From the NCBI GenBank assembly GCA_039707655.1, contig CM077676.1, forward strand, positions 431,931,379 to 431,995,378: DNA of 64,000 bases. Reading direction: 5' to 3'. The notes beneath the pieces are model-generated. The model was not told where the DNA came from. It did not search any database and worked only from the letters and a program-made list of their open reading frames with translations. How positions within the stretch are numbered: position 1 is the stretch's first letter; each line of letters starts with the position of its first letter. The position numbers and the translations under genes are program-made. The stretch is from Elymus sibiricus. Its lineage: Eukaryota > Streptophyta > Magnoliopsida > Poales > Poaceae. Shown in pieces: positions 18,489 to 31,191 of this stretch.

Positions 18489-20683
18489 ATGCCGGCCATG
18501 CAAGTGCCGGAGCAGAGCACCGGGCCCGTGAACCTGCTGATGAGCCCGGGCCGCGCTTCGTCGCCGCCCACGTCCCCGCAGCCGCGCCACGGGAGGCTGG
18601 TCACCGTGCTGAGCATCGACGGCGGCGGCGTGCGCGGGATCATCCCCGGCACCATCCTCGCTTTCCTCGAACAAAAGCTTCAGGTACGTACTAAGTTTTT
18701 GCAAATAGTACTGTAATCATCCTGCCTGCTCTATATGGCATCATGCTTGGTGTAACGGGTTGTTGAGGTGCGTAGGAGTTTGATGGATCGGACGCGAGGA
18801 TCGCGGATTACTTCGACGTGGTCGCGGGGACGAGCACCGGAGGCCTGGTGGCCGCCATGCTCACCGCGCCCAACGCCCAGGACCGCCCGCTCTTTGCTGC
18901 CAAGGACATCAACAAGTTCTACCTTGAGCACTGCCCGAATATCTTCCCTGCCGTCTGGTGAGGATTACATATTGTATAACTCGCGGTCTCACAGCTACGA
19001 CGAAATGGCTCTCAAACCAGCAATATTATTATGTCATCAGCTTCAGTTTTCATCCGGTTTTCTGTTAATTAACTGAGCAATTCTTTTCTGCTTAATTAAT
19101 CAATGAGACAATTTTTTTGCTGCTGTTTCAGTAAAAAAAACTATGTCATCATTGTAAGCTCAGCGGGAGTACTTTTTTCGGAGGGAGGAGAGTACTTTTT
19201 AGAGTAAAAAAAAGAGCGACATACTGCCAATTTTATTGAAAATTGTTTTTCGATAAATGATGCTTTTATTAACTCAAAATGTAGCATCAAATGGATATAA
19301 ATCATGATGAGAAAACATCCGGCCTCTGCATAGTTAAGATGAACACAGCCAAACATAAACAGTCTAGAAAAAAAGATAATAAGCTGACAGCACCAGTAGT
19401 CAAATAGGACCGTCACATTCAGGTTTCCGACCCCTCACACTGTCGCACACATCCAGCAGCAGCAAAACTTCGCTGCCCTTCGGCTAAACTATCCACTTCT
19501 AACGCTAAACTAAAAATGATGTTAATAGCTTGCTATTTCCCGCTATAACTAGAGTACTTATGAGCAATACACAATCGATTGTGCAGCAAAGGACCTCTGG
19601 GCTTGTTCAAGAACATGATGGGACCCAAGTACAACGGCCAGCACCTGCACTCGGTCGTGAAGGAGCTGCTCGGTGACACGCGAGTCGATCAGACACTCAA
19701 GAGCATTGTCATCCCCACTTTCGACATCAAGCTCCTTCAGCCCATAATCTTCTCAACATACGACGTACGTACGCAAAAGAGCAGAAACACGTGCATCTGT
19801 ATACACAACATGTCATCCACTCGGCCTACCTAACTATACACATGAAACAAAAAATGTACATACAGGCCAGGAGGGATGTCTCCAAGAATGCTCTTCTGTC
19901 GGACGTCTGCATCAGTACGTCCGCCGCGCCGACCTACCTCCCGGGGCACCATTTCGAGACCAAGGACCAAGACGGCAAGACCAGGGACTTCAACCTCATC
20001 GACGGAGGCGTCGCCGCTAACAATCCGGTACGCTGCCTACATTAGCCTTAAGATCTATACCAATTGACCTTTGTGATGTTGATACATTTCTCGCTAACTT
20101 ACATGGATGTGCGCAGACCCTTGTGGCGATGACCCACGTAACCAAGCAGATCCTAATGAAAAACCCAAACTTCTTGCCCGTCAAGCCGGCGGAGTACGGC
20201 AAGTTCTTGGTCCTTTCGCTAGGCACTGGCACCGCCAAGGTCGAAGAGAAGTTCGATGCTGCCAAGTGCAGCAAGTGGGGCCTTCTCGGGTGGCTTTATA
20301 ACGGGGGCACCACGCCGATCATCGACAGCTTCAGCCAAGCCAGTGCCGATCTCGTCGATATACAGGCATCTGTGCTCTTCCAGGCGCTGCATTGCGACTG
20401 CGACAGGCGCTACCTCCGGATCCAGGACGACGAGCTCACGGGCGAAACGGCCTCCGTCGACGTGTCCACGACGGAGAACCTCAAAAGACTCATTGGTGTT
20501 GGCAAGGCGTTGTTGAAGAGGCAGGCATGCAAGGTGAACATCGAGACAGGGAAGAACGAGCCCGACCTAGAGAGGGGCACCAACGAGGAGGAACTGACCC
20601 ATTTTGCCCGCATGTTGTCAGAAGAGCGCAAAGCCAGATCGACTTGGGGAGGTGGGTCTCGAAACTTAGATATGACTCTATGA
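18489..20683 (+). CDS. Patatin-like phospholipase / lipid acyl hydrolase, copy 2 (5 exons)
   Basis: Exons: 18489-18683, 18776-18957, 19587-19764, 19866-20027, 20117-20683; phases agree at every junction and give 427 codons. Family members release fatty acids from phospho- and galactolipids and are linked to defence and storage in plants. Motifs in order: DGGGVRG (residues 44-50), GTSTG with predicted nucleophile Ser85, [11 protein letters not shown], and D-G-G with predicted Asp231, followed by VAANNP. All expected active-site features are present, unlike copy 1. The ATG at 18489 starts MPAMQ; a second Met three codons later could also serve. No signal peptide or membrane segment is evident, consistent with a soluble enzyme. 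Exon order and phases equal copy 1, so the pair arose by tandem duplication. This is the compact, probably functional copy. Confidence 0.9.
19167..19200 (-). repeat. Micro-insertion with 11-bp duplication in intron 2 of copy 2
   Basis: gagtacttttt occurs at 19167-19177 and 19190-19200, with tcggagggagga between. Copy 1 has a single gagtagttttttt at the same position (about 9187), giving the reciprocal empty site. On the minus strand the insert reads tcctccctccga followed by A residues. ctccctccg is also the end of Stowaway MITEs, so an excision scar is an alternative. Confidence 0.6.
19248..19420 (-). mobile_element. Possible short retroposon in intron 2 of copy 2
   Basis: This segment (from tttttcgataaatgatgc to about the word aataggacc) is missing from the aligned position in copy 1, where flanking words acaattt...cacattcagg are only about 20-30 bp apart. 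It begins with a T-run, as a minus-strand poly(A) tail would. The exact TSD is unclear. Confidence 0.35.
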
Positions 20684-20792
20684 ATATTTACCCCTGTTCG
20701 AATTTGATGACCTACGCCGTCAAGCGCTAATGCTTATATGTTATATGTGTATACGAACAATGATTTCGCTGATATGTGTGGTACGTGCTTTA

Positions 20793-20798
20793 AATAAA
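20793..20798 (+). promoter_or_regulatory. Poly(A) signal of patatin copy 2
   Basis: aataaa about 110 nt after the stop codon in the context tgctttaaataaag, as in copy 1. Confidence 0.5.
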
Positions 20799-20924
20799 GA
20801 CTAGCACATATATCTGTTCGTTGCAACGAAAAAAAGTGTGTACTAAAATTTAATGAGAATTGTATGCATGTGCAAGCACAATGCCCTATGTTTCCCGAGG
20901 AAGGAAACGCTACTCTCTTGCTAA

Positions 20925-21258
20925 GAGCATCTACAGCCGGACTAGGCAAATCGGGCGCGCCCAGGCGCGTCCGCGTGCAGTGACCGGTCAGTCCTCAAAT
21001 TTGCTCATCTGCATCCGGATACCTCATAATAGAAACCTTAAATCCATACAAAAGCATGCAAAGAAAAAAAAATTCTACGTATTACGTAGATCAACTACCC
21101 TAGTCCTCGTCGGAGATGTCCACTATCTTCATGCCCGGCTCCGGGTACATGGGCGGCAGCCGCAACTCTGGCTCCTGCGGCTCCTCCGGCTCTTCCGCGT
21201 CGGCCTCCCCAGCCATCTCCGCTTCGACCTCGTCGAAGAGTGTGTCGGTCGCCACCCG
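20925..21258. mobile_element. Harbinger-like element, interrupted by LTR element A
   Basis: It starts gagcatctacagccgg after taa (20922-20924), closely matching the 5' end at 7300, and shares gcgcgtccgcg and gtgaccgg with it. The interior from 21090 is GC-rich on the minus strand. It stops abruptly at 21258, where the LTR of element A begins; the other half should lie beyond the right edge of the window. Confidence 0.55.
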
Positions 21259-22494
21259 TGTGACATCCCCATGTGTTAAGCACAGTGATCACCTCTTAAT
21301 CATGCCAAGTCACCATGATTAACAGTGCTTGATCACCATTTGCATCATATCTCATTTCAAATTCCAATTTAAATTGAAATTCAAATTTAAAGTGAAAATA
21401 AAAATTGTTCCAATTTGGAAACAAAAATGTTCATTAAATAGCAAATAATCCATAACTAATTATGTTAAGAAAAACAACATCACCTAAATTCACTAAATGA
21501 CTCTATCATCCAAAAACAGTACCAAACAGCAACATTTAATCCCTTTTTAGTTAATGAAAATTCAAGTGAATTCAAATATTACCCCAAGCAATTTATGGCA
21601 GTACTAGATATTGCCTAGTATTTGTTTTGACCAATTACATGTTTTTCAAAAGTCAATTTGGGGCCTAACATTTTGCAAAACAGAAGAAATGGAAAAATGC
21701 AGAAAAGAAAAAGAAAAGCGGAAGCGATGCACTGTGCGTTTGGGCCTTAGGTCAACAGTACCCCGCGGCCCAGCCCAGCCGGGTGTTCTCCCACCTTCGG
21801 CAGCTGTCGACGCGCGCGCGCGCCCGAACGCCGATCGCCACGCGCCGGCCATCCCGCGGCTCCCCGACGCCGATAAGGTCGTCCCCGACGCCCTAGGGTT
21901 CGCCCTCGCCCTCTCCCCCTCGCAGCTGCCCCTCTCTCGCCCCAGATCCGCCGCGGCGAGCTCACCCGAAACGTCGCCGTCGCCATGGCCGAGACCTAGC
22001 GCGGCAACCGAGCCCCGTTCGGCTCTCTGACGTGCCCATCGCGCTCGCCGTCTTCGACCACTTCGTCCCCGTCCTCGAGCTCGACCTCTACGCCGTCACC
22101 TCGCCGTCTACATCCTCATCTTCCTCCTACAGCCGCCGCAACTCTGGCGACGATTCCGGCGCCGCCGAGCCCTCCCCGCGCACACCTTGCTCACCTATAG
22201 GCTCGCGGTGAGCCCGCGCTTCTTTCCCCTCTCTCTCCCGTGCGATTCCGTCACCGTAGCCGCCGCTGCCATCGGCGCCCGAAGCTTGCTCCGCCGCCTA
22301 GCTCGTCGCCGTCGTTGTAGCCGGTGTCGTGGCCGGGCAAGCACGGCAACGTGCTCAGGGCACCTCGCAGGTGCCGCCCGTGCCACTAGATCGCCTCCTC
22401 GTGCCCCACCTTGCGGATCCCGACGACGCCCGAACTCCGGCGTCCGCCGCGGTGGTCGCCGCCGTCGATTTGGCCCGTCTCCAGCCGATCCCGT
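21259..22494 (+). repeat. 5' LTR of element A, first part
   Basis: Starts tgtgacatcccc and matches 61815-63053. Broken at 22494 by the insertion of B; the 5-bp word cccgt (22490-22494) is duplicated at 56870-56874. The GC-rich half (21760-22490) contains several long open frames that are artefacts of composition. Confidence 0.85.
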
Positions 22495-24234
22495 TGTTGG
22501 AAATATGCCCTAGAGGCAATAATAAATTAGTTATTATCATATTTCCCCGTTCATGATAATAGTTTATTAGTCATGCTAGAATTGTATTGACCGGAAACTA
22601 AATACATGTGTGAATAGATAAACAAATACTATGTCCCTAGTATGCCTCTACTAGACTAGCCCGTTGATCAAAAGATGGTCAAGGTTTCCTGACCATGGAC
22701 ATGAGTTGTCATTTGATAACGGGATCACATCATTAGGAGAATGATGTGATGGACATGACCCAACCGTTAGCATAGCAAATGATCGTTCAGTTTATTGCTA
22801 TTGCTTTCAATATGTCAAATACACGTTCCTCTGACCATGAGATCATGCAACTCCCGGATACCGTAGGAATACTTTGGGTGTATCAAACGTCACAACGTTA
22901 CTGGGTGATTATAAAGGTGCACTACAGGTATCTCCGAAAGTGTTTGTTGAGTTGGCATGGATCGAGATTGGGATTTGTCACTCCGACTATCGGAGAGGTA
23001 TCTCTGGGCCCTCTCGGTAATACAACATCACAGAAGCCTTGCAAGCACCGTGACTAAAGAGTTAGTTGCAAGATGATGTATTACGGAACGAGTAAAGAGA
23101 CTTGCCGGTAACGAGATTGAACTAGGTATTGGATACCGACGATCGAATCTCGGGCAAGTAACATACCGCCAGACAAAGGGAACAACGTATGTTGACATAT
23201 GAGGTTCACCGATAAAGATCTTCGTGGAATATGTAGGAACCAATATGAGCATCCAGGTTCCGCTGTTGGTTATTGACCGGAGAGTCGTCTCGGTCATGTC
23301 TACATCATTCCCGAACCCGTAGGGTCCGCACACATAAGGTTCGATGACGATTTAGTATTATATGAGTTATGTGATTGGTGTCCGAAGTTTGTTCGGAGTC
23401 CCGGATGAGATCACGGACATGACGAGGAGTCTCAAAATGGTCGAGAGGTAAAGATTCATATATTGGAAGGCTATATTCGGACGTCGGAAAGGTTCCGAGT
23501 GATTCGGGTATTTTTCGGAGTACCGGAGAGTTACGGGAATTCACCGGGAGAAGTAATGGGCCTTATTGAGCCATACGGGAAAAGGAGAGGCAGGCCACGT
23601 GAGGAGGCGCGCGCCCCCCCTTGCCCAAACCGAATTGGACTAGGGGAGGGGGCGCAGCCCCCTCTTTCCTTTCCCTCTCCCTTCCCCCTTTCCTACTCCG
23701 TATGGGAGGTGGAATCCTACTAGGACTAAGGAGTCATAGTAGGACTCCCCACACTTGGCGCACCCCTAGGGGGCCGGCCTCCTCCCTCTCATCCTTTATA
23801 TACGGGGGCAAGGGGGCACCCCAAAGTAGACAATTGTCCCATAGCCGTGTGCGGTGCCCCGATCTCCGTTTTCCACCTCGGTCATATTTTCGGAGAGCTT
23901 AGGCGAAGCCCTGGCGGAATCACTTCACCGTCACCGTCGCCACGCCATCGTGCTGACGGAACTCATCTACTTCCTCGACGTCTTGCTGGATCAAGAAGGC
24001 GAGGATCGTCACCGAGCTGAACGTGTGTAGAACTCGGAGGTGCCGTACGTTCGGTACTCGATCGGTGGAGCTCGAAGGATTGTTCGACTACATCAACCGC
24101 GTTGTGAGACGCTTCCGCTAACGGTCTACGAGGGTACGTAGACACACTCTCCCCTCTCGTAGCAATGCATCTCCATGGATAGATCTTGCGTGAGCATAGG
24201 ATTTTTTTTGAAATTCATGCTCCGTTCCCCAACA
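22495..24234 (+). repeat. 5' LTR of element B
   Basis: TG...CA termini. A TATA-like word, tttatatacggggg, at about 23795 precedes an expected transcription start. The PBS follows immediately after the LTR. Confidence 0.9.
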
Positions 24235-24235
24235 G

Positions 24236-24252
24236 TGGTATCAGAGCCAGGT
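24236..24252 (+). other. Primer-binding site of element B
   Basis: tggtatcagagccaggt starts one base after the LTR. Its first 12 bases are complementary to the 3' end of plant initiator methionyl-tRNA, the usual primer for Copia elements. Confidence 0.85.
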
Positions 24253-25510
24253 CTATGCGTAGATGTGATTTGCATGAGTAGAACACAAGTGAGTTGTGGG
24301 CGTGGGTGTATACATATTGCTTGCCGTTACTAGTTGTTACTTGATTTGACGGTATTGTGAGATGAAGCGGCTCGAACTGACATTACGCGTACGCTTACGC
24401 GAGACAGGTTTCACCGCTACGTGCACTCGTTGCATAAAGGTGACTGATGGGTGTCTGTCTCTCTCACTTTAGTTGAATCGGTTTCAATGAAGAGGGTTCT
24501 TTTAGAAGATCAAAAAGCAATCACTACACCACGTTGTGGTTTTGCGTAGGTAAGAACGGTTCTTGCAAACCCGTAGCAGCTTCGTAAAACTTGCAACAAC
24601 AAAGTAGAGGACGTCTAACTTGTTTTTGCAGGGTATGCTGGTGATGTGATATGGCCAAGACATGATGTGATATAAGTTGTTGTATGAGATGATCATGTTT
24701 TGTAAGTTATCAAGCAACCGGCAGGAGCCTTATGGTTGTCTCTTTATTGTATGCAATGCCAACGCTATGTAATTGCTTTACTTTACCGCTATAAGTTAGC
24801 AGCAGTAGTAGTAGCAATAGCCGGCGAGACGACCACGACGCTACGATGGAGATCAAGGTGTCACGACGCTACGATGGATACCAAGGTGTCAACCCGGTGA
24901 CGATGGAGATCATGACGGTGCTTTGCTGATGGAGATCAAAAGCACAAGACGATGATGGCCATATCATGTCACATATATTGAATTGCATGTGATGTTAATC
25001 CTTTTATGCATCTTATTTTGCTTAGGACGACGGTAGCATTATAAGATGATCCCTTCACTAAATTTCAAGATAAGTGTTCTCCCCTAGTATGCACCGTTGC
25101 GAAGGTTCGACGCTTCTAAGCACCACGTGATGATCGGGTGTGATGGATTTTTTCGTTCGCATACAACGGGTGTAAGCCAGTTTTACACACGCATAATACT
25201 TGGGTTAAACTTGACGAGCCTAGCATGTACAGACATGGCCTCGGAACACAAGAGACCGAAAGGTCGAACATGAGTCATATAGTAGATATGATCAACATGA
25301 AAGATGTTCACCATTGATAACTAATCCACCTCACGTGATGATCGGACGTGGTTTAGTTGATGTGGATCATGTTACACTTAGACAACTTGAGGGATGTTAA
25401 TCTAAGTGGGAGTTCTTAAGTAATTTGATTAATTGAACTTCAATTGTCATGAACATAGTCTTACTTGTCTTAGCAAATTTATGTTGTAGATCAATAGACC
25501 ACGCTGTAGT
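24253..25510 (+). other. Untranslated leader of element B
   Basis: About 1.26 kb between PBS and gag with no coding frame. It is similar to the leader of D (minus strand 46882-45626), for example the words ccaagacatgatgtga and gacgacggtagcattataag. Confidence 0.7.
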
Positions 25511-27112
25511 TCCCCTGTTTTATTATGTTCCTAGAGAAAACGAAGTTGAAAGTTGATGGAAGCAACTATACTGAGTAGGTCCGTGATCTGAGGATTGTCC
25601 TCACTGCTGCACAGAAGGCTTATGTCCTTAATGCACCGCTCAGTGAAATACCCCACGGCTTCATCTGAGGACGTTATGAACGTCTGGCAGACAAGAAAAG
25701 ATGACTACTCGATAGTTCAGTGCGCCATACTTTACGGCTTAGAACCGGAGCTCCAAATATGTTTTGAGCAACACGGAGCATATGAGATGTTCCAAGAGCT
25801 GAAAATCTATTTTTCAAGCTCACACCCGGGTCGAGAGGTATGACACCTTCGACAAGTTCTATAGCTACAAGATGGAGGAGAACAACTCCGTTAGTGAGCA
25901 TGTACTCAGAATGTCTGAGTACTTCAAACACTTGAATCAAGTGGGAGTTAGACTTCCGAATAAAGTGGTGATTGATAGAGTTCTCTAGTCATTATCACTA
26001 AGCTACTGGATCTTCGTGATGAACTATAAACATGCAAGGGATAGAAGATCCTTAATCTATTCGCGATGCTACAATCTGCGGATGTAGAAATCAAAAAGGG
26101 GAGCATCAAGTGTTGATGGTTAATAAGACCGCTAGTTTCAAGAAGGGCAAGGGAAAGAAAAGGGAACTTCAAGAAGAACGGTAAAACAGTTGCTGCTCAC
26201 GCGAAGAAACCCAAGGCTGAACCAAACCCGAGACTTAGTGCTCCCATTGCAAAGGGAAATGTCACAGGGAGCGGAACTTCCCCAAAGTAACTGGCAGATA
26301 ATAAGACTGGCAATGTCAATAAAGATATTTGATATACATGTTATTGATATGTACCTTACTAGTACTCGTAGGAGCACCTGGGTATTTGATACTTGTTCAG
26401 TTGCTTAGAACTTGAAACATGGAGCTTCGGAATAAACGAGGGCTAGCTAAGAACGAGGTGATGATGTGCATTGGAAGTGTCTCCAAGGTTGATGTGATCA
26501 CCATCGCCACGCTCTCTCTACCTTCAGGATTAGTGATGAACCTAAATAATTGTTATTTGGTGCTTGTGTTAAGCATGAACATTATATCTGATAGTGTTTA
26601 TTGCAAGACGGTTATTCAAATTCAGAGAATAATTGTTATTCTATTTATTTGGATAATATCATTGATGATCATGCACTTAAAATGAAAGGTTTATAGAATC
26701 TTGATCGTAGTAATACATATGTTCATAACACGAATGCCAAAAGATAATGATAGTACCACATATTTGTGGCACTGCCGCTTAGGTCATATCAGTGTTAAAC
26801 ACATGAAGAAACTCCATGCAGATGGGTTTTTGGAATCTCTTGATTATGAATCATTTGAGACATGTGAACCGTGCCTTATTGGCAAGATGACTAAAACTCC
26901 GTTCTCCGGAACAATGGAGCGAGCAACCAACTTATTGGAAATAATACATACCGATGTATGCGGTCCGATGAGTGTTGAGGCGCGCGGTGGATATCGTTAT
27001 GTTTTCACGTTCACTGATGATTTGAGTAGATATAGTTATGTCTACTTGATGAAGCATAAATCTGAAACATTTGAAAAGTTCAAAGAATTTCAGAGTGAAG
27101 TAGAGAACCATC
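25511..27112 (+). pseudogene. Element B: gag to integrase, first fragment (broken)
   Basis: Translated pieces match the polyprotein of D in order: LTAAQKAYVLNAPL (gag), CAILYGLEPEL and GAYEMFQELK, a protease region with DTC in place of D-T-G, then LWHCRLGHISVKHMKKLHADG with CEPCLIGKMTKT (the HHCC zinc-binding region) and HTDVCGPM (first catalytic Asp of integrase). There are in-frame stops and frameshifts throughout. The last part (26701-27117) stays open for 138 codons until element C interrupts it after SEVENH. It cannot encode a working polyprotein. Confidence 0.85.
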
Positions 27113-30100
27113 TGTGACGCCCCCAACTTAATCGTGCACTAATCATACACGCAAACGTGCACGATCAAGCACAGGGACTCACGGGAAGATATCACAACAC
27201 AACTCTAAACTCAAATAATAAGCATGAATCATCATATTACAAGCCAGGGGTCACGAGGACCCGAATACATAAGTCATACACACAAATGATATCTGAGTAC
27301 AGACCTAGTTAGTCAAGTTTTGCCTTAAGAAGGCTAGCACAAACAACGATACAGATCGAAAAGGCGAAGGCCTCCTGCCTAGGGCCTCCTAACTACTCCT
27401 GGTCGGCTGGATCAACCCAGTAGTAAGTGCCGTTGGGACCCTCCTGGTAGTAAGCTTCGGCAGTGTCGTCTGGCTCCTGGGCTCCGTCGTCTGATGTATC
27501 ATCATATAGGTATGGGGGAAAAGAATAGCAGAGCAACCGTGAGTACTCATCCAAAGTACTCGCAAGACTGACATCAGAACTATGCTAAATATGCATTGGT
27601 ATCAAATGAAAAGGCTGTATCTGTGGACTATATAGCAGAAATGCCAGAAGAGAGAAAGGCCTAGCCTATCGAAGACTAGCATCTTCAAGTAGTCTTGCAG
27701 CATCAGAAGAGAGTAGATAATAGTAGCATACATGTGGATATACAACAGCAATGTCCTGAGATCCTTTCTCGACTCCCTGCGAGAAAGCGGTCCCGAGAGC
27801 ATTATTAACAGTTTAATATGAATCATCATCAATTTGTAGTTGTCATAGATCCGGGCACAACTCCGAGCGTCCTGTTACCGTGGACACGGCTATTCGAATA
27901 GATAACTTCCCTGCAGGGGTGCACTACTGTTACCCAACACGCTCGATTAACTCCGGCCGGACACACTGGCTGGGTAATGCCCGGCCTCGGCTGATCGACA
28001 CATCGCAGCCCGACCTAGAGCTCAGCAGAGAGGTCAACACGCCGGTCTAAATCCTAAGCACAAAGGGGTCTTGGGCCATCGCCCTTTGCACTCCTGCACG
28101 TTGCGAGGGTAGCCGGGGCCCAGGCGCGACACTGAATACACCAGTGACGTAACCAGCCCACCCCAACCAGCCCGCATCTCTGAGCTGTGACGTCTGAAGA
28201 GCTTTCGGCTGATACTACGGTGTAGAGGGCCCCATTAAACCATTATCCCACGTGGTGGTAGTGCGAAATGGGCACGACGACCCACTCAGATCAAATACCC
28301 AATTCCGTTAGGCGTAATTAGTATCGCGCGGGTGCTCTTGGAACCGACCCGTCTTTAATGATATGCGCTCGCGGGCACCCTTGGGGCTAGCCCGACTTTA
28401 CATTTCCCCGCGGGTACCTCTCGAGGTGGACCCGCCTGTAACAAAGGTCAAAGTAACCGTGTGTCCAAGTAACGAGGAGGAATCCGAGGAATCACCCTCG
28501 ATGGATTTCCACTCGAGGAGTTGCGCGACGGTAGCCAAACGGAGGTGATGAAAGAGGAATCACCCTCGGTAACACACATCCGGGAAGCTATTCTACAGAG
28601 GTACCATCGAAAGTGAGCTAAGAGGTATCACCCTCGGCACTCGATGCCAGCTCTGCAGTGTCGAGCAATTTAGGGGGTGTGCGGTGATGTGCTGCTCTCA
28701 GCCCGTCGAACATTCGATCGGGGTGCAGATGCTAAAGCGGAGCAACTACAGCAAGGGAGAGGGGCCACAGATGGTTTTCCATCCAACCTATACTAAGCAG
28801 TTTGGATAATAAGGCATGTATCAACAGCAGTTACAAGGACAGGCTATGCATCAGATTAGGATAAATCAAAATGCAGCAATTTCTAATGCAAGCAGGAGGG
28901 AGAAGGAATGGATGATATAGGCATGCGTCAAGGGGGTTTGCTTGCCTGGAAGCTCTGCTGAGAGAGGCTGATCGTCAGACGGCTGCTCGTCGGGGGTGTA
29001 GTCGAACTCTGTTGGGACGGCATCGGTCTCGGCGTCTATCGAGAGAGAAGGAGGGGGAAGAAACAATAAATTTCACGGCAAAATGCAATCACTATGCATG
29101 ACAAGCCTAAAATGATATGCAGATGTGTTTATTGCCTAACTAAATGATTTAGTTAATTTAGTAATTTATCTGGATTTATCTAATTAAAGTTGTGCACTAT
29201 TCATTTATCGAAAACAGTCAAAATGTTCCATGTTCAGCTAGCTAGAAGTGTTGGACAGATGTTTTGATTACATATTTAGAATCTTCATATTTTTCTGATC
29301 ATTTTGCATATATAAATTATTTTCATCTGACTTACGGTTTAAAAGATATGATTTTCTAAAGTTTTATTAATTTTCTGGAATTATTTTAAATATTTAATTC
29401 AACATTATCCGAAACAGTGTGGGGATGACGTCAGCATGACGCAATGCTGACGTCAACGGTCAACAGAGACGCTGACCAGTCAATCTGACGGGTGGGTCCC
29501 ACATGTCAGTGACCCAGGGGCTAATTAACTAACTAACAGACTAATTAACCAGGTGGGGCCTACCGGTCAGTGGCACATTAGCATTTAATTATCTAATTAA
29601 CTTAATTAACAATTTAATTAATCATTTAGTTAATATTAAAAACGTTTAAACCGACCGGGCCCCACATGTCAGTGGGCCAGAGCGCCCAGTCAGCAGCGCT
29701 GACTGGTCAACTGGGGCCACGGCCCCACCAGTCAGCGTCACTGGAGGTGAGCCAGGGCTCCCACGTCGGACGGCGGCCGGCGACTTGCCGGAATCTCGCC
29801 GGCGAGCGCGTTCGCGGCGGCGCGGCCACGGGAGGTGATCGGAATTCGCGTAGGGGGCCTCATTCGACGCGCGACTGGTCGCATTCGAACGGCAGGACGA
29901 CGCCGCGTCGAATGGCGGCGGTCTCGCGGGCTGAAACGACCGGAGACGAGCGCTAGGAGCTCGCCGGCGGCGAGGTGCTCGGGCGGTGGTGGCTAACGGC
30001 GATGCGGGGCGCTAACGAGCGAGCAAAGGGGCTAGGCGAGGTCAGTGCGATGCGGCGAAGCAGATGGGCAGCAGCAAACGACCAAATGGTCGCCGGAACG

Positions 30101-31155
30101 ACGCCGGCGACGAGCTAGAGGGCGGCGCGATCGGGCATCTCCAAATGTGGCGGTAACGGCGGCTAAATCGCGCAGGGGAGAGAGGGGAGAGGTGCGGCTG
30201 CTCACCGAGAGCCTGCAGGTGTGCGAGAGTAGGCTCGGGGGAGGGCGACGGCGGTGAATCGGCGCCGGAGACGAAGATGGCCGAGGAGGAAGAAGAGGTC
30301 GAGGCGGACGATGCAGTGGCGATGAGCTCCAACGGCGGGGCGGCGTCGACGTAGTCGAGGATGGCGGCGACGATGGGCTAGTTGGAACGGCAATCGGGGC
30401 ACGGTGGCCGCTGGATCGAGCGACGGCGGCGATGAAGCTATCGGGTGAGGCGGGGGAGAGAGAGCAGCGCGAGGGAGAGAAAGATCTGGGGCACTAGGGT
30501 TTCGCCCAGGGGTCCGTGGCGATGCTCTTAACCTCCCCGCAGCGGCAGCGGCGCCGGGGGATGGCCGACAGCTGGCCATCGCCGGCCGGACGCGCGCGCG
30601 CGCTGACGCGTGCGGGAGGAGGGGGACGACCGCGGTGACGGGCTGGGCTGGCTACTGTGCACTTGCGGCCCAAGTGCACAGTAAGCCACTGCCCCTTTTC
30701 TTTTTCTTTTCTCTTTTCTCTTTTTCCTACTGTTCTGCAAATTGTTTTAGCACTAAATGAATTTTAATAAATGTGTGACTCGGCTCAAACATTACAGTGC
30801 ATTATTCTCAACCACCAAAAATTGGTTTGGGTAAAACATGATTTCATTTGTAATTCTTATTAAATAAAATGATATTAAATGTTGCTGCTAGCTACTGTTT
30901 GAGGTTGATGGAGTCACTTAGGCATTTTTAGTAATGTTGTTTTACTGATCATAATTAGTTATGAATTATTTCCTATTTAATGAACATTTTAGTTTCTGGT
31001 TTTGAACAACTTTTATTTTCACTGTAGGTTTGAATTGCAATTTAAATTGGAATTTGAAATGAGATATGATGCAATGATGATCAAGCACTGATAATCATGA
31101 TGACATGGCATTATCAAAGGGGTGATTACTGTAGCTATTTCATGGGGGCGTTACA
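27113..31155 (-). repeat. 3' LTR of element C
   Basis: Minus-strand limits TGTAACGCCC...GGGCGTCACA. The U-rich, GC-rich and AT-rich zones give several spurious small open frames (for example 27389-27574, 28363-28548, 30202-30579) that recur identically or nearly so in the other LTR. Uninterrupted, so it serves as the empty-site reference for D (around 29750). Confidence 0.9.
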
Positions 31156-31168
31156 ATTCTCCTCATCT
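31156..31168 (-). other. Polypurine tract of element C
   Basis: Minus strand agatgaggagaat directly abuts the 3' LTR, as needed for plus-strand DNA priming. The same word recurs at 50210-50222 in the extra segment and, slightly changed, in element A (61799-61814). Confidence 0.75.
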
Positions 31169-31191
31169 AACAAGAATTCTCGTCCCGAGAA

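Noticed and set aside
21646..22030. 139-codon frame repeated at 62167-62586
   Set aside because: It lies in both LTRs of element A and starts in AT-rich non-coding sequence.
30042..30579. GC-rich open frames in the LTRs of C (repeated near 49096-49633)
   Set aside because: They occur in both LTRs on both strands and have no domain; the LTR is not expected to code.
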